From contig JAHQIW010000246.1 of assembly GCA_019055375.1 (NCBI GenBank), positions 1 through 64,000 of the forward strand: a stretch of 64,000 bases of DNA, read 5' to 3'. Positions within the stretch are counted from its first letter, which is position 1. Each line of letters starts with the position of its first letter. Below are positions 12,901 through 28,100 of this stretch, one piece after another. The translations under genes and the position numbers were made by a program. The notes below the pieces were generated by a model, which worked only from the letters and a program-made list of their open reading frames with translations, had not been told where the DNA came from and did not search any database. This DNA is from Parelaphostrongylus tenuis. Taxonomy: Eukaryota > Nematoda > Chromadorea > Rhabditida > Metastrongylidae.

Positions 12901-15900
12901 CTTTGAGACACACATGGTCGATCAGACTATCGTCGATGGTTCTATTCAGCGCTCAAGGCTAACTAGGCTTTCCACCAGTCTGGGATTTGGAATTCATGTC
13001 ATTTTTTGTGGGGGAATAGCAGCAATGAGTTGATACATCGCTAGGCCACCTCGAGTCATTGTAAAGAGCAGATATGCATTCAATCACCTCAAACGATGGT
13101 AGATGAAGACTTATGTATGACGCATCACTTAGGGATTGATCAACGCCGCGAGCTTTATCCAGTCTACTCAATAAATTCTGTTTAGATTCATTTACATTTT
13201 ATTATATTAGATACTTTTTGGAGTAGAAAATAAAGGCCATTAAAGGAATACTTTGAACAGATGACATTGTGGGGACTGCGTATTACTTGCTTTTTCGCAG
13301 GCTTCTGTTTTCGAGAATATGCCTAAGCTAATGAATAGTCGTCACTAAGTTCACCTTAATCATAATTTCATTATCATTTCCCTCTGTCCTTTGAAATCGT
13401 GCTGCCTTGTCAGTCAAGCCATCGATTCATCATCGTCTAGTTGCAATTTTCTCTCACAACGACTAGCGTAAGCTAGCTTTGACAAGTAGCCATATCCTGA
13501 CTTTGACACGATCACGTAAGGGAAAGCATGCTTATTGATCGATTTTTACTTCTGGCGTCAAGCAGACTTCAGCTAACACGTTGTAAATTTTCAAAACTCG
13601 ACTTAGTTCTTAGGATGCTTTTTTCTGTTCTCCTGAAAACACTTTCCCTCCAATGCATACTCTAAAAGTATCCCATAGATGTCGAATCAAATAGCTATAG
13701 AAAAGGTCTGAATTCCTTAGGATAATGAATATTGAATGCCTTTCAACTTCTTTGTGAGCCCGTAAACGAAACCTTGGAAAAATAATCCAAATTCATCCTG
13801 AGATTACTATTTTGAAGATCGAATACGAGCTAAATCTAGGAAGGTTTGTCGATACTGATGCGGTGTCTTCAGTCGGGCAGTTCATTTTTAGTCTGATTGT
13901 AATATAGTTTTGCTTATTTTTTGTTATCAAGATAAGTGATCATAAGAAGCTCGGAACTTCTGCAATAGCACAAAAATAACGCACTTTTCCTTTGTTCATC
14001 CGACCATTCTGGAGGATGAGCTCCCTTTATACTTTCCGCACTGCAACACTCTGAAGCACACCACCCTTATGCTAAATGACTGCTTGTTCTACCGCAGCAT
14101 AGAAACGTGGTATTCGGATAGATATGTTTGACCTGATTCTCAACCCGATTGAGGTCATAAGCCTTCCGTCTATTTCGACCCCGTCCTCCAACGCTTTCCT
14201 ACAACCCACGTGATCACGCCTTCGTTCGGTTAATTTTGAGATTGCAAAAGAGCTGACTGAACCAGGATTCCACGCATTCATAGAGACGACTAAATCTTCA
14301 GACATCAGCAGAATTACCAAAAAACAACATATCAAATGTTCTAACATTCAATATACTCAATGATGTAGAGTGGGGTGCAAAAACGTCTGCGTCAGGTGGG
14401 ACTCGAACGCACTTATAAATAATAATAACTGCTGTTCAATCACTGTGAGTTAATGAGTAAGCTAGAGAGAGATGTGCATAGATATATCTGCGTCCAATAA
14501 GGAATACGACGATCGTTTGAATTAATTAGTGGCCAGCGGCTGAATGACAAGCGCCTTATAAACGTGAGCTAGTGTATGTAGCGTTCGTTTGCAGAAATAT
14601 CCCCGTGTGCAACAGATAAATTGTTATATGCAATCGAGTCGTTCCACTCGATGATCGATTACTAAGTAAACACTTCTTTCTTCTTTTTATGCTGGGAAAT
14701 CACCCACTTACTATGAGTTTAGTGGCATACAGTGAGCAAATATGATAAGACGAACTTTCTTTGGCAGCCACATGCTAGTTTTCAAGAGTTCCTTTTTTGT
14801 GGATGTCAATGAGGAAAAAACTCCCACCTGATGACCCAGTTTTTCGGAAGGAAATTTACTAGTTTTAATATAAAATGCTACGAATGCACGATTAAGCTTC
14901 GGTATCTCATCATTGGAAAGAGTCATTATTCGTTATAACCAAATACATTGATCAAATTAAGAACAGGAACTTACGAAAACCACACAATTACTCAACCAAA
15001 ATTCTATAAACTACTTTTCATTAGCGTGCTTATATAATTTTGTCATTTCTATTATGCTATAACTACCATTTAAAAAAAGCGTGAAGATAAAATTTAGCCG
15101 TTGAACAATCTTTGATGGATGTGCCATACACTCGACTCATTCGTTAACGTTAGAGGTGATTGTAGGTATTTTTGACCCATACCATGGCTTGCGGTGGCTT
15201 AACTGTGCATCGAATCAATGGTGCTATCCTCTCAGACAGATCTGATGTCATTTTTCGGACCATGAAGAGATGGAAGGCTTGGCGGAGCCTACGCACGTAA
15301 TCGAACCAACAACCTTTTTCGTATTACGAAACACCCCTAACCAGTACGCTACATTCGCACCATTCCGATGATTACTCGGTACTGTACTTTCCTAGTGGCA
15401 TTGCATTTCCGTCCTTTTTTATTCTACGTTTATCTCTCATGTTATTTTTGTTAAAAGTCAAAGCAATTAAATCAATTCGGCAGATTCTCAGACCTGCAGA
15501 AACGTGCACGCTCTTCGAATTCGTACTGCGAATGAACGATCTATGAGTATTTACAAAGCCAAACCAAGTTTTTTTCTTCCAACGAATTGGATACTTCGTC
15601 CAAAGACTAACAAACTCTAAATTAAAGTGAATTTTCAAAGATGAACTGTTTAGAATCTATAAGCCTTTTAATCACACGTCTTCATAAAAATAATTTAATA
15701 CACATATGGACTACATAATGAACTACGAAAGCCTGTCGATGTGCCAACTTAGTGCTTTGGTCGTCTTAGACAAGTTTCGTATCAATCTTTTACCCCATAG
15801 GGAGAGTAGTCCGGATTAATCCTATCATGGTTACCTCTAAATTCGACTGCTTTTTTTTGAGACAACATTCTCTGACAATAAATTCTAACCTTTCATCAGG

Positions 15901-18900
15901 TCTGCTTAAGGCACTTATATAGTGCTAGACTTGCGCTTCGACCTTTCAGTCTCATCAGTAGCACGCTACCTTTCGGTTCAGTCGATTCCTTGTAACGAGA
16001 TGTGCCTCCTACATATAAAGGAATTGACGCCGATTTATCTACATCGTGCGCAAGGTGAAAACCCGACGTGCAGCTTTTTTACAGTCGATTGCTCGTTGCT
16101 GGCAAATTGACTAATATCTTTCTCAGAGTTGACCTATACACAATGTTTCCTGCATGATAGAGGTTATTCTAAAGACTATCTTCCCCATAGGGTAGGTGTT
16201 CTTACACAGTTGAAGTTGCATGACTAGATCACTTCGTGGTCTAATAGTATGCAGCGTTGTCGTCGCAGTATTTCATCACATTCTCTAAAAATCAAAGGTA
16301 CATGTGTGATGTAACTAATGTAATCGATCGGCAATCAATCGTCATTGACTTTTGCTTAAGAGAATCCCTTTGAGTCTTTTTGGTTTGAGTGCCGAAGTAT
16401 CATTTTTCCCAGCTAATTTTTAGGTTTGCTTCCTATACAGTTTTCTACATCATTGCCTTCTTGAGAGATATCAATCTCACCAATCCTGTATTTATCTTTC
16501 TCACTTTTGGGAAATGTAATGCCTCTCATATCGTCGTTGTTCCTTCTCTTCCACATCGACTGCTGGCAATCAACTCAAATCATTAACTCTGAAAAAGCGA
16601 AGACGTCGAAACGTTTACCGAATGCAACTTTTTTTTTTCATCAACTTCGTTCTATAGACTTAATTAACAACGAAGAAGTCTCCTCGATAAAGTGAAATTC
16701 TCGTAAAGAAAAGTAATGTTGAGCCGATGCGAATAGTTTTAGTAGTTTTTTGAATGTTCAAAATGATTGAATGATACTGGCTAAGAGGCGCAAATTGATA
16801 TTTGGGCTTAAAAAGTCTCAAGAAGGAAGCACTAGCAAGCTGGCTGATGCATAGACTAGACTCTTTCCTACACATCCACGATGTCAGTGCAGAACTCATA
16901 ACATTCAAAACTTTTTTTTGTAGAAGAGATTGGCACTACTATTTCTTCTATTGTTATTATTGATATCACTGTTACTGTCATTATTACTGGTCAATGTTAC
17001 CATTATGATCCAACGATAGAGGAAATTCCGCGTGAAAAATGACAAAAGAAATGGCCGCTTCCCAACTATAAATCCGCCGTTGTAAAAGTCAATGGATTAC
17101 CGTAATTCTTATACGCTGCACACTGTATATTCGCATACAGACCTTATTTTTATTAACGCAGCTTATGAAGCTTGATTGTGATCTACGAGAGTCGCAGATG
17201 ATTTGGAAATCTTTCACAGTTCTCGTTCTTTCTGCGTAACATTAGCTGATTCAGCGATACGATGAAACGGTAGAACGAATTCCCATAAATTGTGAAATTT
17301 TGATTATCATAGGCTGCCGGAAAAAGGAATTGTCTCATTTTCCGAACGGATTCATTACAACAGTGAAGTTTCCAGCGATTTCTCATGCGGAGAACGTTTG
17401 CCATTGTTAGGCAATTTTCTTGAAAAAACGACGTCGATTGAATTTTAAGAATTTGGCTGGGAGAATTTTTTTGTATGCCCTTCTCCCATCTCCTAAAGGA
17501 TATTCTTATAGAAGTACAAATTTTATAATTAATCAATAGGCTGCCACAGATAGATCCATTGGTGGATTAGTCCATTGCACGAAAATATTAGGTTTTGAGT
17601 GTTGCTCGCATCTCAACATTCTTGTGGTTGTTCAGTACTCTTTCTATTACTTTGGTCGAAATTAATGCAGCTAAGTATTTCAATGATTGCATTTTTGACA
17701 GTCGACAGCATAGAGGTAAAATCCGTTATCTATAGCTGTACTCTAGCTAAACTTTTTTCGATAAAGCCGAAGAATTCTTTCATTTCTGATAGCGGAGCTT
17801 GTGTTCCACTCAATGCATTTTCTTTATAACTTTTTTTTTCATGTCTTTTGATGCTTAAATATTTTCGTTGCTCCTTCCGAATTATATTCTTGATGTTAAC
17901 CAGTAAACTTGTAGTTCAATCGGAATCACAAGTTTTGAAAAAAACGATTGTCTTAGATCGAAATTGTTCAAACGCCTCGAACTATTCGTTTTGTTTATGA
18001 ATACTCAGATCAAACTTGTTCATGAAGCAACCGAAAATGTTATAACTATCGTAAAGAACTCTTGACCTCACCCGGAGAAAAAGTATTAGTCGAGTAAGGG
18101 TCTTGGTAGTTCAGTGCTTAGCATGCGCTTCCGGTAAGGATGAAACACGGTTCCACTCCGAATTATTTTCGAGTTTTGTATATCTTTAGTATTCTTGGAT
18201 ATATAGTTATAAGATCATTGCATCACTATGAAAGTGGCAGAGTAAAGTGTTCTTGAAAATTATTTGCATCCAAAAATTTTTGACATAATCTGATAATCGC
18301 TTGTTTAGAGTGGGAAGTTGTAAGTCACAGTCATTCTCAATAGTTGCGCATCGAAATCAACACGCGTTTTTCTGGATATATTGGCCGATGTAATTTCTGA
18401 GCGGTTGATGTTCGTGTTAACCAGAAAGTGGTGGTTCTCATTTCGTGAAGGTATCATGACATGAATATTCTATACGTCTAGCGACCAGGTCATGAGCGAT
18501 ATGAATAAATTAGTTTAGAGTCATTATGCACAATTAGCTGTGAATGAGAGAAACGCTATACCACAAGAATAATGAAGTGGATATTTGCTAGCCGGGAATC
18601 AAACTTCCTTGTAGAAAGTGCGAAAATCCGCTCATCCTAAGGAAATGGCGAAATATAAATCGATCCATATAGTGGCGTGGTTTTGTCAGTGGAGAAGTTT
18701 GATTTTCAACAACTATCCCTTTTTGACACTTAGCGAAATAAACGATGGCCGTATGATTAAAAGAGTCGACAGTAAGTAGAGGAAAGGATTAGAAGAGTAG
18801 AACATTAGATAAAGGAGAAGTTTAGGGAGCATTCTGCATGGAAAATCTAATGAGTTTGTCTTGTAACTCACCTAAGCAAACTGCACTAACAGCTGAATAG

Positions 18901-20447
18901 GTCTTATCGATGACGGAGTGATAGTCACCAAAGTAACGTTTTCTTTTCGAGAAAACACTCACTTCAGCACAAGATATAATCAACGGCGATTGAAGTTACT
19001 GAGGTTTAACATTTTACAGAGCTTGGAAATGTCAGATTGACGCGTAATCTGCTCGACAAAGCACTAATATGAGGGAAGCAGAAAACTCAAAACTTAAATT
19101 GCAATCACATAGTAGGGAGAGTACTTTACTCAATATTTAATTCTTGATAAGTCTTTTAGTTCATGGAATATCAGTGGAACAGAAGTTATAATGAAATCAG
19201 CTTGAAGTATTGGGTAGGAGGGGGAGGGGGTCACAAAGCAATTCCCCTTGAACTTCACCCTTCGATTTTTTAAGATTTGTAGAAGAATCCTTGAAAGTGC
19301 GATTAATGATCATAGACGCCATTGTGAATAGAGTAGAGTGCCTGTAAAGAGGTTATTCTAAGACGCGTAGCTTCTGAAGAATGGTCATCATCCTGGGTGC
19401 TCTGGTACACAGCTTTTGAAGTAATCGGAACTCATATAAAGTTGTTTTATTAAGATTGTATTGGGACCGCGTTAGTCAATGAATAACCTTGAAAGCACAT
19501 TAGTGAAATTGCGACCCAAAGCTGGTTCCTCGGCAGCAAATTTCAAGGCGATCGTTTTGATTTTAATGATGACGTATGATAGACGAGAAAGTCAAGGTTC
19601 GATATAATCATATCGCAGGTAAGATCACAATGATTCTTGTCAAGCAATCCAAGAGTTTGTAGATAGCGATTTCTTTTGTTGTGTTTGTGTTATCAAAGGG
19701 AGAAAATGACATTTAACGAGCAGCGCAATGTTCACGAGTCACAATAGTGATTCATTCTGATTTTAGTTTGAACATTTCCCCACTTCTTTAGTAACCTGTA
19801 GTTTTTTATCAAGAAAAAAAAAACCCTCGCAGAGAAGTGCAATTGTTCTGCACAGCTTTATTAGGTCAGGCTTACTGTAAGATTTGTATTCCGTAAACTA
19901 GCTTTCTATTATTCATATTATTGAGCACCTCGCCAACGGCAAGAAGTACAGTAATTATTAACGTGTTTTCATAGTTTTCTACCACGTTCTACAATAAAAT
20001 ATAAATTCGCCGTTTTGTAGACTTCATTTGGTTAACGACCCATATAATCTAGTACTTCACGATGTTATGATGTCCGCGCATGGGCTGATTGCAGTAACTC
20101 ATTCACTTAGATATAATTCTCCTTGTGTGCCGCACAGTAGACCAGCAAGTTTTTGATGTTAGTTAACTGTGCTGAAATCACTGCGCTTTAGCTATTAATA
20201 TATAATGTGATCACTTATAATTCCTTTCATCGCATCTTGATGAAAGCCACGAAAAATCTAAGTAGATGTGATCACTTACACGGCAGCGTTTTAAAGACTT
20301 ACACATATACCGATGTCCACCGACACACTCTCGAGGATAGCCAGGCTGAGGCGTTCTATAGAGCGTTCATTATTGATTGCCGAAGAATGTTCAAAGGCTG
20401 TGGGATCAATTTCGCGTCGAGACGAGCCGAGCATCACTAGCTACTTG

Positions 20448-20517
<70 letters not shown>

Positions 20518-22158
20518 CATGCACATCTACATAAACAGATGAAACACGTGTGACAAGCGTATAGAGGTAACGATCAATAAATTTGATGCATCATGAAGCG
20601 AATTGAGTGGTGAGCAAAAACACGACCTCAGGTGGGAATCGAACCCACGTTTCATCCTATCCGGGCACGCGTGCTCTACCACTACACCACTGAGGTACAT
20701 TTGCCCGACCACTCATTCTTCAACATCTCAATGTTAGCTATCAGCCACCAACCTTTGACAGGTTTGGTCGTATGCGGATTCGCTAACATAACAGTGCGAA
20801 ATGCACTAAAAATACTGTCAATTTCGAGCATCATGAAGCAATACATATAAAAAATGCTATGCGCTTGAAGCTAATTCACAAGTGTTACGTTCGTCGCTGA
20901 CGTCAAACTCACAAATCACTGTACATTTTCATAGTGCAATTGAAGCCAGAAAGAATACCATAGGCTAGAACTGTCGATTAGAGACGATTGTGTACGTTAA
21001 CGCCAACAACGTTAACTGTCAGACATCAAGCTACGTTCACAGTTTATCTTTCCTTTTCTTAATATTATTTTTGAACTTAAATCCTATGTAATCAGAAAAA
21101 AAGAATTTACATATAACGGACGACATGAGACATACATCTACGGAGAGCTCAGGGAGGCAGGTGTGAGCATTGTAGGAATCATTGTCTTTCTAGTGGCTTA
21201 TCTTGGGCACAAATCCCCTTCCACAAATCCCCTTCCAACACGCGCAAGCAATCGGTAATTTATACAGCGCACATTTTGTAATGGACATCGCATGGAAAAG
21301 CTCAATTTTACATCCATAAATCAACAAAAATCCTTCAGGCAATGAGCTTCATCAATCATTGTTAGAAGTGAATGAACTCGTATCTGGCCTATAAGATGAC
21401 TCAGTGTTGCCGACCAATTTATAAAGTCAATGGTGCTTTTTCCCACACAAGTCTGGTACCAGTTTTGCTACCTTCAAAGAGATGGAAGATCTGAGCATTA
21501 CCGGGTGAAGGATTGAGCCAAAGGCCGCGTTTGCATTGAAGAACACCTCTAACCATTACACTCCACACTAATCATAGTTACAGTATGAAATATGATGATC
21601 TGAATAAGATTTTGACAAGTGATTGATCGTTAACTTTCTGATTGGCTTACTATGAGTGAAATTGTATAACTTTTTTCAAATGGGACTTCAGAATTCTGAA
21701 TTTTTTCCGAAAATTTCAGAATTATTGATGTGCAGCAATAACAGTTGACCAAAATCTACAAGTACAGTACTCCGCTCAAAAAATTACCACTTAAAAGCAA
21801 TGTAACTACCACAGCTTGAGTGCTTCTGTTCAGTAAAAAAGGATAAAGCTCTCGGCGTTGATCAAACCCTGAGGGATGCACCATGCATTCGACTTCAATT
21901 TTTAACTTCGTTTGAGGTAACTGAATGCACATCTGGCCTTTACAATGACTCGCGGTGGCCTCCCGCTGAACCGAACCTTATACTCCCAGACAAGTCTGAG
22001 ACCTGTCTGGTACCAATTTACCGACCCCGGAGGGATGGATGGCTTGGTGAGCCATGAGCGCGAGATCGAACCAGTGACCTTGTGTGAGACGCAGGGCAGC
22101 TCTAACCACTGCGCCACATGCGCTCTCTGTTCAGTATATATATATATATATATATACA

Positions 22159-22195
<37 letters not shown>

Positions 22196-25100
22196 CATAA
22201 TGTTGTCGTGAATTTCGCTTGGTTTTCACCGAGTGAACGTAATTCTTGAAATGAGATAATTAGTGTGCCTCCCGTAGCGCAATACGATACAATACGAAAC
22301 TCGGTATTCTTATTTGGTGAAGAGCACATTTTTTTTTGAAGTTTAACAACATGCAGTTGATCTTCTTACAAACGATGTACACTCAAACACTGCTTATCCT
22401 GCAATCTGTCACTGATCCATGGAATTTTCAGTTTTCTCCGAACAACGTGGTGTTATACGCGGTTGTGTGGATCGACTACTACTATTCGGTCTTGACGATG
22501 ACGTACGAAACGTGTTGTCCGCCTACACTAGCCAACATCTTTGCAGAGAAACAAACAGAAAAATTCTTCGTCTTTATCCATTAAGTGCTGACAGTGATGT
22601 GGTAAGTTCGATCCATCAATGTCCGTAAAGCTTAAGCTGGTACTCTTGTATTCTGAAAAATTTGTAGCCATCGAAAAGCCCAATTACCGCAGAAAGCAGT
22701 TATAAACTCAATTAATTGGAAGCTTCATCACGTCGTTTAACTTCAATAAATTGAAAAGAATCCACCTCAAATAAATGACCAGTCATTTGAAAAAGTACTT
22801 TCAATAATGTTACTACCAAATTAGATCTTACATTATTGCCAAAAACACTACAAAAATTACTCTTTTTTTTTCGTCGACCAATTACACCGGTGCAGAAGCG
22901 AGTTATATGTTGATGCATTATGATGAGTTGTGAACTGAAGTAGCCTACAAATTTATATTCTAAAGCAGAATTTTGTTGATTGTATATAGACCTCTTATTT
23001 ACCACCTATTCTAATTCTTCTAGGATTCGGCAGAAAATAAAAGAATAAAACATCCTGATCACGACTGCAGCTTTGGCTCAATTGGGTTCTTTGCCAATTT
23101 GTGCTCTCCACTTCAATCCTCAATGGCGGGCAGTGGCTGATAACACGGGAGGTTGAAACATGGCAAGGAAAGTTTATTGGTTGTTGCAACGGATAACACG
23201 TGGGTCCCTAAAGGGTATATGATGCGTTCGAAGCTTACCTGAAGTTGCGAGTCCTATCCATGTCTCAGCATCTTCGTCACAGTGCTTTTTTTCTGCTTAA
23301 TTACAATCCTTTTATTGTCAAGCCTTTCTTTTCGCCTGTTTTTGTGACCTGGCTCAAATTAATAATCTGATAGCATATTTTAAATCCTTTATGAGGTCTG
23401 TTATGGCACTTATATTAGTCAATACACGTGTTTCGGCCTTTCAGCCTCGTCAGTTTCACGCTGCCTTTCGGTTTACTCAGTTTCCCGAGCAGATAAACCC
23501 TATATAGAGGAACCGAAGCCGAAATTTTTACACTTTTCGCTAGGCGATAAAATCACCCGACTGGCAGTGTTGTAAAGTCGATTACTCGTTGCTGGTAAAG
23601 CGTATACTGTCATACCTTTTTTTTTCGAGTGTTTTTAAGACTTTTTATAATTGAAATTGGTGGCTATGACAGATAAATAACGACAATTCATCACGAAAAT
23701 AATCATGAAATACTCTGTTTGCCTCAGAACGTCATAGATCGCATGTTTTCTGGATATAAGCAATTACAAAGTTTCGCATTAGCTCAGAGACATAGGGAAG
23801 GCTCTTCTCATTGGTCAGTGTCAGTGTCTGCATAGTTGTGTTCTTACCTAAGCACTTATAGGGAATGCACTATTTTTTTAAGGATAATGGCATTGTGGAA
23901 GTACAGATTTAGGCGAAATACGACTAGTTGCATGAGATAGACGTAACAAGTAGATAGTGTGGGAAATGATAGATAAAAAGTAGATTACTTTCATAGTTAT
24001 CCAATTTTCGGCTCTTCTGCCGTCGATAACGGTGTTAAATCTATAGTCATTTATCAAATCAAAAAGTGGTCATTCTGAGCTGAAAGTTCACCGCTTAATA
24101 AGCAGCTCCTTTACATGATTATTTTCTCTATTCAGTGAATTTCTCCTGCCTTCCTCTCTCACCCTTACAGATAATTAAACAATTCATGAAGGGAAACATA
24201 TGATTACTTAATGCAACGCAATTTTTTCTTCGATAGAAGCAATTAAGTGTAATTTACTGGTTATTCGTTTCTAAGGTAAAATAAAAAAAAACAAAAGTGT
24301 GAAGATTATAACTGAGAACAGAGATTAATAAAATCATTTTATTCCGAGAATCCCTCGTCTGTAGACCAAAAAGTGGTATTATGTCATTTATTGAGAAGCA
24401 AAAAATATTTGCGATTTCATGCTATTTTTTGCTCTTTGTTGTTGATTTCATTTGTACTTGCCAATTTTATCTTCGTTATAACAGAATAGTAATACAAATC
24501 TTCAAAAAAAAAGGCAAACATTCAAAGGAGACTTGTAGAAATGGGCATATGTAACGCAGTGGCTGTGGACGTCCTTCAATAGACAAGAAGTAATTGTATC
24601 GATTCTATGCTTTATACAAATAGGCCCTCAATCCTTTTGGTATCAGCCGGCTGTACCGAGCTTCCCTTCTCAGCTCCAATCAATTCACAAGGGTGTGTGA
24701 GTGCCTGTGGTAAGGTTCCAGGCACGCTTTAACACACCTATCCTAGCAATCGAGGTAGAATTGATTCAAACGGCATTTAACAATAAAAGGATAAAGGATA
24801 AAGCTCTCGGCGTTGAGCAATCCCTGAGGGATGCACCGTGCATTCGTCTGCAATTTTTAACTTCGTTTGAGGTGACTAAATGCGTATCTGGCCTTTACAA
24901 TGACTCGCGGTGGCCTCCCGCTGAACTGAGTCAGTGCTGTCTAACCTCCCAGACAAGTCTAAGACCAGTCTAGTACCAATTTAGCGAACCCGGTGAGATG
25001 GATGGCTTGGTGAGCTATGAGCGCGAGATCGAACCATTGACCTCGTATGCGAGGCAGAGCACCTCTGACTACTACGCCACATGCGCTCTTCAATTTGACA

Positions 25101-28100
25101 AAATTCATGAAAAATACAGATACCAAGGTCCTTCAGAGAGCAGCCGAATCCACATTCAAATGCGGACACTTCTGTTGATGACAAAGGCATGAGAACGGGT
25201 CGAATGCGTGATATGCTGGGATTCTAATAATCTGAGATATCCAATCATAAATGAGATAAAACTAGTTATATAATCTCCAAGTATTTTTCTTTCTGCCCAA
25301 TTCACATGCATAGCGTAAAAGAATAAGTCTTAAATCCTCAACTCTTAAATGAGGAGTGTTGAAAAATTGAAATTCGAATGTGTCCTCTAACTGCAGCCTA
25401 CTGTAAGTTGCAGACTACCTTTTTTTTATGTGCCGCTGTCTTGACAACAATCTAAATCCGACTGTGATTATTTTCCCCGTACGAATTATGATTCCATTAA
25501 TATGATTTACAATCTAACTGCCTATAAAAGATTAATTTTGAGAGAACCACGTATAAATTAGGTTTATAGGCCTTGGCGTTGAGGTCACCGTGGAAACGTG
25601 TAATAGACGTCATAATATTCACGATAACCGTTATCGTGTGACTGGAATAGACCATCTATTACGCGCATACTTTCTAGAATATTGCATATTAGTCGATAAA
25701 GAGAAAAAAATGATGGATTGATGATAATCAACCCTATAAGCAATTTACCATGCATTCACCTATATCCGTAGCATTAACGAGGTGACCAAATACATGTTTA
25801 AAATGAATAATGACCTACACCGACAAGTCAGATTTAAGGTTTCACACAAATCTAATATCAATGTGGTGCAATGAGGCTCAATCGAGAGAGTGGGATTGAA
25901 CCATTGTTGTGTTATATTGCTAGACACCTTTGAATGGCAACTAGATCTATAAGCGTGGAATTTCGAATTAGTTGATTCATAGCAAAATCATGAAGGAGCT
26001 ATCCCTCAAATCTCAGCTACTTTAAATACTGCTCTTTCGTAGTAAGACACCATAGTTTATCAAAAAGCATGCGGTGATCAGCGGTAAGAAAGTTTATATG
26101 GATGAGTTTTCCGAAGCAAGTATATTGTCATTGTTAATGCTATTGTTTGTAAAGAAATTCTCTTATTCAAATATATAAGGTTCATAATGATCTGATAATC
26201 ACATAAGATTTTTTGAGCCTTTTGTGACGTTTGATAGGACATTACAGTACTAGACGAGTCCGTTACGCCCTTGCAGGCTCATCAGTCGCACAGTGGCCAC
26301 TCGGTCACTGCAATGTCGGGGAATTTCATCTTGCGCAGATATGTCATTCGAATCCTTCATAAGCGTGGTGTAACCCAAAGGGATCGGTTGAACCGAAAGG
26401 CACTGTGCTCCTGATGAGCCTGTAGTGGCGAAACGGGTCCCTCTAGTATGTATAGGCGTCATATCAGACCCCCCAAAGGCTCAAAACATGTTATGTGATT
26501 ATCAGATCGTTATTGTTCTTGGGCGAGTTCTATGAAAAGCAGTCGACTATAGAGGCATGAGCAAGGCCCATAAATTGGTTTATTCGAGGATTCTCGGAAA
26601 ACAGCGAGTGATTCGAGGGAAAGTAAGAAAATGTGAGTAAAAAGACGAGGACTATATTACATTCTTCAGAAGTAAAAAGATCTTTCTTGAAATAAATTTC
26701 TACGACTTTCCATAAACATAATTTCCACATGTACTTTCTATTCGTCCAGATAAAAGAGTTAATTGGTTTCTGCAAAGCAACTTTCTTCCACAGTCAGGGC
26801 CACATATTAACCTCAATTATATTTTAACTGATTATTTGACATTATTTATCCACTACCAACTTTTAGTGACCCCTGCTCATTTTTCATCTGTTCGAGTTCT
26901 TTTCTGTTGAAAAAAGGAGTTCATAGAGTGTACTTAAACTGAAAACTTGGTTACGATTTTCTCAATAGTTACATGTTCTTAGTTGAGTTCTATAATCAAC
27001 TTGTATCTTTTACTCAGAAGATTCAATCTTACCAGATCAAGTGATACTCTCATTGATTTCAGCCTGTATATGCTATCAATGTAATTTTCATCCAGAGACC
27101 AACTTGATCTAATTCATAGTCAGTAAGCTAACATGTACCATATAGGTATCCTGGTCGTCAAATAATGCAGAATTTTAAAATTCTAAAAAGCAAATGAAAA
27201 TTTGAAAGTAAAAATATAACAAGGTTTTGGAGGTGACTGCTTTGCTGATAAGTAATCTTTCTTCTTTGATTTTGTTAATTAAATTTCATACCTATTGATT
27301 AGTCAAGGTTGATAAGTTTTTGGTGCTTATGCGTAGTTGTAGTGTTTGGCCATCATACCCATCATAAGCGTTGGTGAGAGTTAATGAAAACTAACATCTC
27401 CCATGCCTACTCACTACGTGTTTGAATTGAAAATGAGCACTACGTATCTAGATCTTTCTCTTCAACAACTTTCGTAATAAGTTGGATCCGAGTACAGTTC
27501 AATGATTCGGGACTAATCAAAATAGCTTAATCGATAGGTGTGCATAAAGTGGTATGAATAACCATATATCAATCGCCAATAGAAATTGCTTCTATCAATC
27601 TACACAAATGTAATTTACGACTTATCCTACAGACCCTGCTGCGTTGTTTTACCTAGTGTGAGCCTTCGGAGGAAGTATCGAAGGGCTTGGATCCAACCAA
27701 GATTTCGAGTTTTACTGGAACTCATCATTCTTGTGGCTGAAACTTCGTAGATTAAGCAGTAAATAAAACTTAGAGCATCCCCTTATCTTGACTACTTTTT
27801 CATCCAACCATAAAAATATCTTGTTAGATATTTTCTGAAGAGCGCGTTTGGCGAGTGGTTAGAGGTATTCTGCGACATACACGTGGTCGACGACCAATGA
27901 TTAGTCAATGAAAAAATCTTGACCCAGCTCTCAAGGCTCACCAAGCTTCATATCTCTCCGCGGTTGGTACATAGGCACCAGACTGTCTAGAACGACAGCA
28001 GCACTGACTTGACACACTGGTAGGATGCCGCGAGTGTAAAGGTCAGATATGCAAACAATCGCCTCAAACGACAACAGATGAAGACGAATGCATGGCGCAT

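Larger units (their letters stand above)
11268..22431. other. Intron 4 of HOT-like gene (about 11.2 kb): repeats only
   Basis: No protein-coding exon was recognised in this stretch. It contains SINE copies (12870-13165 plus; 15105-15360, 21370-21565 and 21836-22130 minus), a decayed hammerhead element (15870-16240), a tRNA-like piece at 20610-20700 and two (TA)n tracts. A repeat-like fragment near 20300-20445 shares the 'ctcgaggatagcc...gcgttc' block seen near 41.7 and 48.9 kb. A 117-codon minus-strand frame at 17183-17536 matches nothing I recognise. Confidence 0.55.

Noticed and set aside
20610..20700. Possible tRNA gene
   Set aside because: The T-arm is perfect, but the anticodon arm does not fold correctly and many similar copies exist in the window, so it is a SINE-type repeat.
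21902..22329. Overlapping frames with long YIYIYI runs
   Set aside because: They are translations of the TA microsatellite and the neighbouring SINE on both strands.
23024..23150. Candidate next exon of the HOT-like gene after a cttctag acceptor
   Set aside because: The frame is open, but it encodes no Ly6 ending and stops early; the exon at 31291 gives the expected CSCSGDQCN end and GPI tail in phase.
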